Assembly (NCBI GenBank): GCA_031769625.1
Contig: JAUIMM010001409.1
Location: forward strand, 1,365,501 to 1,429,500
Length of the DNA: 64,000 nucleotides
DNA from: Taudactylus pleione
Taxonomy: Eukaryota; Chordata; Amphibia; Anura; Myobatrachidae
Direction: 5' to 3'
A program made the position numbers and the translations under genes. This document shows positions 31,207 through 43,637 of this stretch, piece after piece (position 1 is the first letter of the stretch; every line of letters starts with the position of its first letter). The notes beneath the pieces were generated by a model that was not told the DNA's origin, searched no databases, and was given only the letters and a program-made list of their open reading frames with translations.

Positions 31207-34200
31207 ATCTCACCTACAGGTCACTATGGTATTACACCTGTCCCATGATGGTACCTGCAGGTACGGCTGTATCTCACCTACAGGTCACTATTGTATTACA
31301 CCTGTCCCATGATGGTACCTGCAGGTACGGCTGTATCTCACCTACAGGTCACTATTGTATTACACCTGTCCCATGATGGTACCTGCAGGTACGGCTGTAT
31401 CTCACTACAGGTCACTATTATATTACACCTGTCCCATGATGGTACCTGCAGGTACGGCTGTATCTCAGCTACAGGTCACTATTATATTACACCTGTCCCA
31501 TGATGGTACCTGCAGGTACGGCTGTATCTCACTACAGGTCACTATTGTATTACACCTGTCCCATGATGTTACATGCAGGTACGGCTGTATCTCAGCTACA
31601 GGTCACTATTGTATTACACCTGTCCCATGATGGTACCTGCAGGTACAGCTGTATCTCAGCTACAGGTCACTATTGTATGACACCTGTCCCATGATGGTAC
31701 CTGCAGGTACGGCTGTATCTCAGCTACAGGTCACTATTGTATGACACCTGTCCCATGATGTTACATGCAGGTACGGCTGTATCTCACCTACAGGTCACTA
31801 TTGTATGACGCCTGTCCCATGATGGTACCTGCAGGTACGGCTGTATCTCAGCTACAGGTCACTATTGTATTACACCTGTCCCATGATGGTACCTGCAGGT
31901 ACGGCTGTATCTCAGCTACAGGTCACTATTGTATTACACCTGTCCCATGATGGTACCTGCAGGTATGGCTGTATCTCAGCTACAGGTCACTATTGTATTA
32001 CACCTGTCCCATGATGGTACCTGCAGGTACGGCTTCATCTCAGCTACAGGTCACTATTATATTACACCTGTCCCATGATGGTACCTGCAGGTACGGCTGT
32101 ATCTCAGCTACAGGTCACTATTATTACACCTGTCCCATGATGGTACCTGCAGGTACGGCTGTATCTCAGCTACACGTCACTATTGTATTACACCTGTTCC
32201 ATGATGGTACCTGCAGGTACGGCTGTATCTCAGCTACAGGTCACTATTGTATTACACCTGTCCCATGATGGTACCTGCAGGTACGGCTGTATCTCAGCTA
32301 CAGGTCACTATTGTATTACACCTGTCCCATGATGGTACCTGCAGGTATGGCTGTATCTCAGCTACAGGTCACTATTGTATTACACCTGTCCCATGATGTT
32401 ACCTGCAGGTACGGCTGTATCTCACCTACAGGTCACTATTGTATTACACCTGTCCCATGATGGTACCTGCAGGTACGGCTGTATCTCAGCTACAGGTCAC
32501 TATTGTATTACACCTGTCCCATGATGGTACCTGCAGGTACGGCTGTATCTCAGCTACAGGTCACTATTGTATTACACCTGTCCCATGATGGTACCTGCCG
32601 GTACGGCTGTATCTCAGCTACAGGTCACTATTGTATTACACCTGTCCCATGATGGTACCTGCAGGTACGGCTGTATCTCAGCTACAGGTCACTATTGTAT
32701 GACACCTGTCCCATGATGTTACATGCAGGTACGGCTGTATCTCACCTACAGGTCACTATTGTATGACACCTGTCCCATGATGGTACCTGCAGGTACGGCT
32801 GTATCTCAGCTACAGGTCACTATTGTATTACACCTGTCCCATGATGGTACCTGCAGGTACGGCTGTATCTCACTACAGGTCACTATTGTATTACACCTGT
32901 CCCATGATGGTAACTGCAGGTATGGCTGTATCTCACTACAGGTCACTATTATATTACACCTGTCCCATGATGGTACCTGCAGGTACGGCTGTATCTCACT
33001 ACAGGTCACTATGGTATTACACCTGTCCCATGATGGTACCTGCAGGTACGGCTGTATCTCAGCTACAGGTCACTATTGTATTACACCTGTCCCATGATGG
33101 TACCTGCAGGTACGGCTGTATCTCACAACAGGTCACTATTATATTACACCTGTCCCATGATGGTACCTGCAGGTACGGCTGTATCTCAGCTACAGGTCAC
33201 TATTGTATTACACCTGTCCCATGATGGTACCTGCAGGTATGGCTGTATCTCAGCTACAGGTCACTATTGTATTACACCTGTCCCATGATGTTACCTGCAG
33301 GTCCGGCTGTATCTCACCTACAGGTCACTATTGTATTACACCTGTCCCATGATGGTACCTGCAGGTACGGCTGTATCTCAGCTACAGGTCACTATTGTAT
33401 TACACCTGTCCCATGATGGTACCTGCAGGTATGGCTGTATCTCAGCTACAGGTCACTATTGTATTACACCTGTCCCATGATGGTACCTGCAGGTACGGCT
33501 GTATCTCACCTACAGGTCACTATTATATTACACCTGTCCCATGATGTTACATGCAGGTACGGCTGTATCTCAGCTACAGGTCACTATTGTATTACACCTG
33601 TCCCATGATGGTACCTGCAGGTACGGCTGTATCTCAGCTACAGGTCACTATTATATTACACCTGTCCCATGATGGTACCTGCAGGTACGGCTGTATCTCA
33701 GCTACAGGTCACTATTGTATTACACCTGTCCCATGATGTTACCTGCCGGTACGGCTGTATCTCAGCTACAGGTCACTATTGTATTACACCTGTCCCATGA
33801 TGGTACCTGCAGGTATGGCTGTATCTCAGCTACAGGTCACTATTGTATTACACCTGTCGCATGATGTTACATGCAGGTACGGCTGTATCTCACCTACAGG
33901 TCACTATTATATTACACCTGTCCCATGATGGTACCTGCAGGTACGGCTGTTTCTCACCTACAGGTCACTATTATATTACACCTGTCCCATGATGTTACAT
34001 GCAGGTACGGCTGTATCTCAGCTACAGGTCACTATTGTATTACACCTGTCCCATGATGGTACCTGCAGGTACGGCTGTATCTCAGCTACAGGTCACTATT
34101 GTATTACACCTGTCCCATGATGGTACCTGCAGGTACGGCTGTATCTCACCTACAGGTCACTATTATTACACCTGTCCCATGATGGTACCTGCAGGTACGG

Positions 34201-34207
34201 CTGTATC
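31207..34207. repeat. 64-bp minisatellite array, about 47 copies
   Basis: The unit is CTACAGGTCACTATTGTATT, ACACCTGTCCCATGATGGTA, CCTGCAGGTACGGCTGTATC and TCAG. Most copies contain the 14-bp perfect palindrome GTACCTGCAGGTAC. Length variants of 61-63 bp come from loss of GC before TACAGG or of three bases in ATTGTATT. Variant units such as GATGTTACATGCAGG recur at intervals. Open frames of 60-130 codons on both strands are repeat translation. Confidence 0.97.
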
Positions 34208-35984
34208 ACAACCACACAATACTGTGTGACTGAACATCTGTGTAGCTCCTCTGGAAAGCCAACGCTGTTATTTTAAGCCTGTGCAATAAATCCAGGACTT
34301 TCCAAACAGCCATTTAATCATGATGCCATCTGCTCCATTCTGCACAATCCTAAAGATATTCTCATGTATCCAAAAAATAAATAGTAATTAAAAATAATGG
34401 CAGAGACAATTATCCTCATAAATTCAGTAGATTTACATGGCTAAAGGGAGTGTCGCATAATGTTACGGCCAAGGATTTGAGCACATGAGCCCCCCCCCCC
34501 CATCCCCACCCCAGCAATGTATTTATGGGAGGCATTAAATAGAGTGTCTGGGGAGCTGGCGTCTATTGGAGAAATGGCCGACACCGTGCGCCACTGCGGC
34601 AGAGTTATACCTTAAATGTGTCCTTTTTCTTTCCTCTTGTTTCCGTGAGTTCCTTTTGCTGATGCCTGTGACCCCGGTCCTGTTCCCCAAACACCCCCGA
34701 GTATAGGAGCAAATAAAATATGTAACTAATATCAGAAGGTAGGAACTGCGTTTGGCAGGCTGGACTTCCAGAGATTTATCTGCAGCTCATAAACACCCTC
34801 CGAGCGGAGCAGAATGATTCTTTAACCCTCAGATGCTGCTGAGCGTAGAGAACCTGAAGGTTCCCAGGATCCTGGGCTGACACAGAGGTGGACCGAAATC
34901 CTGCAGCAACTGCGATTCCGTACTCCGCGTTTCTGCGAAAAAACGATAACGCCTACTGTCTGCGTCTCTAATCCGCCCTGGCGTACAGAGACGCACCATC
35001 GGTCACGTATCGGTCGCACCGACAATCCTCTAAACATTCTGTTGCACAGAATGTCCGTCTGAAGTCCGCCGCCAGCGCCATTGTAATTGTGTACACAGAC
35101 GCAGTCTCGACGCGCCTGTCTTTAACTCACCACCCTGCCATTACCTCCCACAAATGGACACCGACCGTCAATCCTCACCGCGACCGCCGTCTGACTCAAA
35201 CTTGGCTCATGCGCAGTGCAAAAACAATCGTTCAATTCCGCAAACATGGCCATCGCCTCCACCTCTCAATCAGGCCCACACTCCAGTAACGTGTCTGCAG
35301 AACGCTCCGTCCTCGCAGTTCCGTACATCTGCGAATCTTCTGTTGTGTTTAGTGGTGGAAAATTCAAGCGCCATAAAAGTAAGATCCCAGCGCTCTTTGC
35401 TCTCGGTCCGTCACTCTTCCATAAATCCAAATACACTGTTTATATAGGAGTAGTTTGCACCCTCTTGGTTTGTTTTGCTGATTGCTGTCTATATGGAAAT
35501 GATACTAATCATCTCAAGAAGGTGATAATGAACGATAGTTGGAAGCATAAATGATGTATTATTTCCTTTAAGCACGTTTGCCTCTTGTGAGTATATTACA
35601 TTTTGATGTTTTTCTCGGCAGGGAGCTGTGTCACTCTGCTGTCTATGTACAATTGTCTTGTTACATTGGGACAAAGCAAGATTGGTATCCCGGCAATAAG
35701 CTGGTACCCGAGGTGACTCCTAATATTCTTACAGTAGGGATCACATAATCCCTTATATGCCTTGTGGCATGTTATAAGCCACAACATTTATCATACAGCT
35801 ATAATGTACCAGAGTTTATACATACAATAGTATCACTTGCATATTATAATAATAATACTAATAGTAATAATAATATCATCCGTGAATATTGGAGACAGAG
35901 GGGTAAATGTAATAGTTTGCGGACAGCAGGCATCGGTGAGTTCCGTGTGAAACTTCCTGATGTTTTTAAAATTATCAGTCATTT
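34208..35984. other. Single-copy DNA, no gene seen
   Basis: 34250-34560 is low in CpG with words such as CAAACAGCCATTTAATCATG and has a C11 run at 34490. 34850-35290 is CpG-rich and ends CTCTCAATCAGGCCC (35265-35279), very like the right end of the GGGCCTGATTCAG transposons, so a diverged or truncated copy probably lies there. The rest to 35984 is AT-rich with a short TAATAATAA stretch at 35850-35880. The open frames up to 121 codons have no recognisable content. Confidence 0.5.
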
Positions 35985-35987
35985 AAC

Positions 35988-36463
35988 AGGCCTGATTCAG
36001 AGCCGCACGCAAAAAGCGTGCGCACGCTCTGAATCAGGACGGCCACTTTTTTTTTTTTTCTTAAATGGCCTCCTGGCCGCTCGCATAGCTGTGGGTGACC
36101 ACCCACAGCTTCTGCGACCGGCCAGGTGATGGTCGCGACCATCGGGCTTGCGACGAGACCCTTGTGGTAGGGTCTCGTTCCCACAAGCCCCAGTGAGCTT
36201 TCGGCTCTAATAGAGCCGGAAACTCACCACTGACATCACTCGTGATGTCAGTGGGGCCGTCCCCAAACGGGAACGCCTCCGTTTGTCCAGTCACCCCCCC
36301 TGCAAGCCTTCAAAACGGGGCGAGCTGTCGATCAACATCGACAGCCGCCCCTTTTGGATGCGAGCACCGGCGCTAGTGATTTCTCTCTCGCTCCGGGGCT
36401 TGTGCCTAACAATCGCCCCGCTTGCGAGCGCATAGCGCATGCGAGCGGGTCTGAATCAGGCCC
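35988..36463. mobile_element. Non-autonomous DNA transposon, GGGCCTGATTCAG family (about 476 bp)
   Basis: The left end is AGGCCTGATTCAGAGCCG and the right end GGGTCTGAATCAGGCCC. The ends are inverted at most positions. The exact left boundary and target duplication are not clean. The interior contains the foldback TAGCTGTGGGTGACC/ACCCACAGCT, also present in the element at 48604-49021. It also holds T13 and several CpG-rich hairpins. No coding capacity. Confidence 0.75.
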
Positions 36464-36677
36464 TGAGTTGCTTACTTCAGTTTCGCTGTGATATTTGCAG
36501 AATACTTAATATACTTGGCCTGAGTTATACAATGTCAGACGTGTGAGACCTGAGGATAAGGAAATATGAAGCACAGAAGCCTAACACCTGGGTTATACAC
36601 AGAAAGTTGAATTGCGCTGTCAGTGGTGCAGAATTAGGGAAAAGCGTTGTTCTGGTTTTCTGCTACAGTTGTCTCTT

Positions 36678-36907
36678 CCCGGGTCACATGGTGCGTATAA
36701 TCCCGGGACACATGGTACATATAATCCCGGGACACATGGGACGTATAATCCCGGGTCACATGGGACGTATAATCCCGGGTCACATGGGACGTATAATCCC
36801 GGGTCACATGGGACGTATAATCCCGGGTCACATGGGACGTATAATCCCGGGTCACATGGGACGTATAATCCCGGGTCACATGGGACGTATAATCCCGGGT
36901 CACATGG
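36678..36907. repeat. 24-bp minisatellite, about 9.5 copies
   Basis: GGGACGTATAATCCCGGGTC plus ACAT is repeated without indels. The first two or three copies differ (GTGCGTATAA, GTACATATAA, GGGACACAT). The 24-bp period keeps frames open on both strands (peptide repeat GRIIPGHM on plus), giving several overlapping spurious open frames. Confidence 0.95.
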
Positions 36908-38824
36908 ATTGATGTGTCTGATCTGACCCCGTTTTTCCATGTGCGCTGCTGTGGGAGGACAGGCCTCTCTCCGCAGGGGCCATCATTACCAGCCGCTGGA
37001 TATTCCCAGACAGGGGGCTGTGGACAGGGATCTCGGCAGGAGCTGGATAGATGTCTGGGAGCAGTGATAATGGACTATTTATTCTGACACCCTTCCACAG
37101 CGCAGCGTTTAATCCCTGTGAGCAGAATATTTATTGCTGATAGAGGCTGGTCTCTGCTGGGGATGGGATAGTGGCAGGGGGCGCCGCGGCCTGGTCTCCA
37201 GGCTGCCATCTTGCTGCCTCCTGCACAAACTCTCAGATCTTTCTCTTTGATTCCAGACATAATTCATTCGCTTTCCAGGTTTTTTTTTTTTTTTCCTATT
37301 CCGGCTCCTCCGTTTATATACCGGTCACTTACTGTATGTGTGCTAAATACCGTATATTACTGCGCCGTCCCCCAGAAAGCCAAATAAAAACTGTAATTAT
37401 TTAACGCGGAAACTTTTATTTTAGATAATAAATAGAACTGTTTATAAATAAAGAGAATTCCCCAGGAATGTTTACATAAAGTTCTTGGGAAATACTTTGC
37501 TTTAAATGTGTATATATTGATTTATTTTCAGCTTCTCCCCACGTGAGTTAGGGGGACGCTTCTCTACGTTTGTCAGTAACATCGCTATGAGCTGCGTAAG
37601 GGGGGGAATTACTTTCTTGGTTTACGTAACCGCAGTTTTCCTTAATGACGCTGGCTCTTATCTCCCGAGAAAGTAAATAGCTGCGAAAGTGACAAGAATT
37701 ATACGCACAATTACAGGAGAATGCGACGCAGAAGTTTTCTAACCAATCTGAATGTAACACTGGTGCGCAATAATTATTTAATCGCTATTATCAAAATATA
37801 AATGACAATGCAGCTCTGATACGGTTTATCTTTCTGTTTTTTTGTTTTTTTTTTACCTTAAACTAAGATTATATCATGTGGATGTGAAGGTATAATTGTG
37901 AATATTTTTGTTAAACTGTTAATTATTGCAGAATTATTGACTTATATATGTTCATTTATTAATATTTATTATTTGAACGATACAAAATATAATTTATAGC
38001 CTAAATGAAGGAAACCTGGATGATAAACGTCCTCAATTTTGTAAAACTTGTTTTATGTTAAAGATTATTATTTTTTTAATTTTGAAATAAATGAGCTGTT
38101 AGTAATTTTGCGGCTGTGTTTGTTGTACATGTCGGTGATATTTGTACAAAGCTGTCAGCGAGAAGAGATCAGATTCCCCCGTATACACGGCATACACGGC
38201 GGGAGACAGGACTGCCTGGAAATACGCGGTGGCCGGGATTTAAGGCTGGAAGATATAAATAAGCCATTACTGAGCTGCCGTGAGTCTGAGAGATATAAAT
38301 GTCTGTTTTCTGGACGTCGTGTGTAATCCTAGAGGGTCTGTAATTGTTCCTTTGTGGATTTCCTGCCTGTTTCTCGGGAGTTTACAGAGAAATAATTTAT
38401 TTTCATGGCGGTGCGATAGATTTTCCCTCGCGCGGGATGAGGGATATCTGCATTTCGGGAGGGATCAGAGATTTCGGGTTCCCGGCAGATCGGTATATCA
38501 GTACAGATGCCGGGCTGCTTGTTATACATGGGGATGATGATGGTATTTGTAGCATTGTAGATAGCCAGGACCTGCACATGACACATGTAATGTATGAGCA
38601 CAGCGCACAATGTATGAACGCAGTACACATGTTCTGTATGAAGAGGGCACACATGTCATGTCTGAGAATGGTACACATGTCATATGTGACACAGTTCACT
38701 AGTCATACATTTATCATGAAAACATATTCATGTATTATACCAGGTTTACATACAAAAGACTCAGATCGATGTCTCCATGAAGACAGGGAACACAATAAAG
38801 AGATTAATCAGCCTAAACCTATTA
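36908..38824. other. Single-copy DNA, no gene seen
   Basis: A GC-richer part at 36910-37270 includes GGCAGGGGGCGC (37173-37184, CTCF-core-like) and GCCATCTTG (37205-37213, YY1-like). It is followed by AT-rich DNA to about 38110. 38110-38560 is moderately GC-rich, with open frames on both strands but no splice context or protein I recognise. 38560-38740 has several loose ACACATGT repeats leading into the 44-bp array. Confidence 0.5.
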
Positions 38825-40661
38825 AATATAACCGTTATATACTAACACGGTGACCGTTATATCAACAACCGTTATACACTAACAGTGACTGTTATACATT
38901 AATACTGTGAACGTTATATACGAACACAGTGACCATTATATGCTAACTACCATAGAGACCATTATATAATATAACAGAGACCTTTATATAATGCCACAGA
39001 GACCTTTATATACTACCGCAATGACAATTATATACAAACAGCGTTATATACTAACAGAGACCATTATACTGTATACAAACATCGTTATATACTAACATAG
39101 AAACATTATATATAAACACAGTGACAATTATATACTAACATAGAGACCATTATATACAAACACAGTGACAATTATATACTAACATAGACCATTATATATA
39201 AACACAGTGACAATTATATACTAACATAGACCATTATATATAAACACAGTGACAATTATATACTAATATTGAGACCATTATATATAAACACAATGACAAT
39301 AATATACTAACATTGAGACCATTCTATATAAACACAGTGACAATTATATAATAACAACATAGACCATTATATATAAACACAGTGACAATTATATACTAAC
39401 ATAGAGACCATTATATATAAACACAGTGACAATTATATACTAACATTGAGACCATTATATATAAACACAGAGACAATTATATACTAACATAGAGACCATT
39501 ATATATAAACACAGTGACAATTATATACTAACATAGACCATTATATATAAACACAGTGACAATTATATACTAACATAGAGACCATTATATATAAACACAG
39601 TGACAATTATATACTAACATAGACCATTATATACTAACATAGAGACCATTATATATAAACACAGTGACAAATATATATATATACTAACATAGACCATTAT
39701 ATACTAAAATAGAGACCATTATATATAAACACAGTGACAATTATATACTAACATAGACCATCACATACTAAGCTAGAGACCATTATATATAAACAGTGAT
39801 AATTATATACTAACATAGACCATTATATATAAACACAGTGACAATTATATACTAACATAGAGACCATTATATATAAACACAGTGACAATTATATACTAAC
39901 ATAGACCATTATATACTAACATAGAGACCATTATATATAAACACAGTGACAAATATATATATATACTAACATAGACCATTATATACTAAAATAGAGACCA
40001 TTATATATAAACACAGTGACAATTATATACTAACATAGACCATCACATACTAAGCTAGAGACCATTATATATAAACAGTGATAATTATATACTAACATAG
40101 ACCATTATATATAAACACAGTGACAATTATATACTAACATAGACCATTATATATAAACACAGTGATAATTATATACTAACATAGAGACCATTATATATAA
40201 ACACAGTGATAATTATATACTAACATAGACCATTATATATAAACACAGTGATAATTATATACTAACATAGACCATTAGTATATAATTATCACTGTGTTTA
40301 TATATAATTGTCACTGTGTTTATATATAATGGTCTATGTTAGTATATAATTATCACTGTGTTTATATATAACATAGACCATTATATATAAACACAGTGAC
40401 AATTATATATAAACACAGTGACAATTATATACTAACATAGAGACCATTATATATACTCAATGACAATTATATACTAACATAGACCATTATATATAAACAC
40501 AGTGACAATTATATACTAACATAGAGACCATTATATATAAACACAGTGACAATTATATACTAACATTGAGACCATTATATATAAACACAGTGACAATTAT
40601 ATACTAACATAGAGACCATTATATATAAACACAGTGACAATTATATACTAACATTGAGACC
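38825..40661. repeat. AT-rich 41-44-bp minisatellite array with an internal inversion
   Basis: The mature unit is ACCATTATATATAAACACAG, TGACAATTATATACTAACAT and AGAG. A 41-bp form lacks GAG. The left end (38825-39150) is degenerate and the array becomes regular rightwards. A block at about 40276-40368 is in reverse orientation. A roughly 282-bp segment marked by CATCACATACTAAGCTAGAG occurs twice (39759 and 40041). About 42 units in total. Confidence 0.94.
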
Positions 40662-40708
<47 letters not shown>

Positions 40709-40727
40709 ACACACATATATATATACA
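40662..40727. repeat. (AT)n microsatellite
   Basis: About 40 bp of pure AT dinucleotides directly extend the TATATAT part of the last 44-bp unit. They are followed by GTGTACACAC and another TATATATATA. It probably arose by slippage from the minisatellite unit. Confidence 0.95.
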
Positions 40728-40821
40728 GAGGGGGCAGCCTAAAAGTTGGTAAGTATGATACAAGTGTCACATATGAAATTTATCAGCAGTCTCCTGGTGC
40801 GTCCTAGGCGCATCGCGTTGA

Positions 40822-41335
40822 GTTTGTGGGACTGGGCGCGTACAGAGGGGCTGTTTGGTGCAACTGATTACTTCCTTCTACTCCTGCCTCCAAGATTTTG
40901 CCCGCGCTGCTCCCCACCTTTGGAACTCCCTTCCTCTCCCCATCAGACTCTTTACCTCTCTACAATCTTTCAAACGAGCTCTTAAGACCCCTTTACTTCA
41001 TTAAAACCTTCCAGCTCTCATCCTAACTCCCTGCTACATCTTCCTTCCTCCCGGCCCACCCCATTCTGTGTCACTCTTGTTTGTCTACCCCTCCCTTAAA
41101 GAATGTAAGCTCTTTCGAGCAGGGCCCTCTACCCTCTTGTGCTTCTCCCTACTGTAATTTAATTTATCTCTTACTCCCCACTAGGGCAACTAACACTCGG
41201 CTGCTTATGTGGGTGTAAAGGTCGCTAATATAGCAATGTTTATCCATGTCCTGTATTGTATTGTATTGTATTGTAATGTACTTTGTAAGGCGCTGCGGAA
41301 CACTTGTGGCGCCATATAAATAATAATAATAATAA
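40822..41335 (+). mobile_element. 5'-truncated LINE, L2/CR1-type 3' end
   Basis: A 60-codon open frame (40822-41004) ends the reverse-transcriptase ORF of a non-LTR retrotransposon. It reads ...CLQDFARAAPHLWNSLP, then LPIRLFTSLQSFKRALK, then TPLLH and a stop, which matches the well-known LWNSLP...SFK..LKT C-terminus of L2/CR1-like elements. The 3' UTR has AATGTAAGCTCTTTCGAGCA and GGCGCTGCGG, a short TATTG repeat, and ends GGCGCCATATAAATAATAAT with a TAA-rich tail. Everything upstream of the last part of ORF2 is missing, so it is a dead 5'-truncated copy. Family assignment is by memory of these motifs. Confidence 0.85.
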
Positions 41336-41473
41336 CTGCAGCAAAGATGAGTGAGGACACATCTGTTAGGTTTTTTCTGGCCAGTCTGAGAAAATCGGGA
41401 ACATTTTACAAGCAGGGATTGTAAATGGTGACTGTAGTCGGGAGACATTTGCTGGGCTAATTCTACGATGCCT

Positions 41474-42271
41474 TCAGTATGTCTAATTCCCTCTGTATAC
41501 ATTATCTGTACATATTATACCTGAGGATTTATATTGGATAATGTATCAGTATGTCTAATTCCCTCTGTATACAGTATCTGTACATATTATACCTGAGGAT
41601 TTATATTGGATAATGTCTCAGTATGTCTAATTCCCTCTGTATACAGTATCTGTACATATTATACCTGAGGATTTATATTTGATAATGTCTCAGTATGTCT
41701 AATTCCCTCTGTATACATTATCTGTACATATTACACCTGAGGATTTATATTGGATAATGTCTCAGTATGTCTAATTCCCTCTGTGTACATTATTTGTACA
41801 TATTACACCTGAGGATTTATATTGGATAATGTCTCAGTATGTCTAATTCCCTCTGTATACAGTATCTGTACATATTATACCTGAGGATTTATATTGGATA
41901 ATGTCTCAGTATGTCTAATTCCCTCTGTATACAGTATCTGTACATATTATACCTGAGGATTTATATTGGATAATGTCTCAGTATGTCTAATTCCCTCTGT
42001 ATACATTATCTGTACATATACCTGAGGATTTATATTGGATAATGTATCAGTATGTCTAATTCCCTCTGTATACATTATCTGTACATATTATACCTGAGGT
42101 TTATATTGGATAATGTCTCAGTTTATCTAATTCCCTCTGTATAAAGTATCTGTCTTACTACATATTGTACATGAGGATTTATTTTGGATAATGTCTCAGT
42201 ATGTCTAATTCCCTCTGTATACATTATCTGTACATATTATACCTGAGGATTTATATTGGATAATGTCTCGG
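41474..42271. repeat. 72-bp minisatellite array, about 11 copies
   Basis: The unit is CAGTATGTCTAATTCCCTCT, GTATACAGTATCTGTACATA, TTATACCTGAGGATTTATAT and TGGATAATGTCT. Variants are ACATTATC or ACAGTATC and TTATACC or TTACACC. One copy near 42020 lacks TATT and one near 42130 is strongly diverged. No coding signal. Confidence 0.95.
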
Positions 42272-43347
42272 TACTTTGTATACACAGCAGTAAGGAGAGC
42301 ACCATTGGAGGGGTGAGGGGTATCTGACTGGTACATGGACATGGGCTCGGTGTGTCCTGTACCATGTAATACATAGAATGTATAACAGCTTTCCCTGGAA
42401 TCGGAGCACACATGCTCTCCCAGCTTCCCGGCCTGTTAGTTCTGGGCTGTGAGAGGCTGAGAGAACGGCCTGATCCGGAGAGCTTCCTCTCCATTCCGGA
42501 ATGATGTCTCTGGCAGGATAAGGGTGTAACCGAACGCCAGCGTTCTCCGGCTGCGATGTTACACCGTGTCATTGCCATTCTGCTGATCTCTCTGTTTTTA
42601 TTTTTCTTTAAATGAAATAAAATGAGAGCAACAGGCAGCTTTGGGAGCCTCTAATCGTCTATAGGAGCCCCTCACTGCGCGGAGCGTCATTTAAAGGTAA
42701 CTCTCAATGTCAATGAAATGTGACAGCCGTGATGGCAGCCGGCAGCCGCGATTGTAATTGATTTTTGTGCTGTTACTGCAGACTCCGCTCTCACCCTTGG
42801 CAATGATGTGGTTTCCGTGCACTTCCCGGTGTCACACACTTCTCATTGCAGGGCCTGTATGTATCATCGCCGTGCGAGTTTCCCTTCTCTCCCTGTGATC
42901 AGCAACTTTAGTCACCTATAATAAACTCTTATTTCACGTTTCGATTTTGTTTCAAACGGTTTTATCTTTTGATGTTTATTTCATGTATCCTTAATGTGCT
43001 GCTTTCGGGTTCATTGGATATTTTTAACACTATGGCGTCATTGTTGCTATCGCTGTCCACGAGGAAGACCAGCTGCCGTACACATGCTGGATAGTAGGGC
43101 CCGGAGTATCGGAGCAAAAAACGAAATATCACCATCACTGAGCGCCGAGGTTTCTAGTGAGAGGAGTCGCAGTTTTCAGTTAAATGTTTATTTTATTTTT
43201 TAACATCTTTTTATATTGAAATAGAGGAGAAGAGGCGATAACCTATAAACGCCACAGTCACAGGTCTCAGGACAAAGCCGCACACAGCAGGCCGATGTTT
43301 CAAGTCTTCGCTTGCGTCCCAGTCGAACTGCAAATGTGTCCCGATTG
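42272..43347. other. Single-copy DNA, possibly regulatory
   Basis: No supported exon. 42600-42960 is the most gene-desert-like block, with words such as CTCAATGTCAATGAAATGTG followed by ACAGCC (TALE-homeobox-like TGACAG), GATTGTAATTGATTTTTG and a TTTGATGTTTATTTCATG stretch. Open frames up to 113 codons on the minus strand (42237-42578) look random. Confidence 0.45.
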
Positions 43348-43350
43348 TTA

Positions 43351-43634
43351 TGGTGCATACACACGGTCAGATTTCATTTCAGATCTGAACAATAATGATT
43401 TTAAAAAATCGTTCATATCTGAAGGAAAATGTGACATATCTGACACGTTTGAACAATGCGCGTTCCCGATGATCAGATAACGATATCTGACATCTGATGT
43501 GTTTGCAGTCAGTTTTGGACAATTTCAGTCATTTTAATGCAGTCAAAAATCGTTCGTAGTTCAAATCGTTCGCAAAATCGTTCAAATCGTTGGTCAAATC
43601 GTTCAATCGTTCATCTGACCGTGTGCATGCTCCA
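43351..43634. mobile_element. PIF/Harbinger-like MITE (284 bp) with TTA target duplication
   Basis: TGGTGCATACACACGGTCAG plus AT at the left is inverted at the right as ATCTGACCGTGTGCATGC plus TCCA, with two mismatches in 22. TTA flanks both ends (43348-43350 and 43635-43637), the classic PIF/Harbinger target. The right half has five or six near-copies of AAATCGTTC. It has no coding capacity. Confidence 0.88.
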
Positions 43635-43637
43635 TTA

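Noticed and set aside
40822..41004. Active retrotransposon or host gene
   Set aside because: Only the last 60 codons of a reverse-transcriptase ORF remain before the 3' UTR and tail, so it is a 5'-truncated dead copy.
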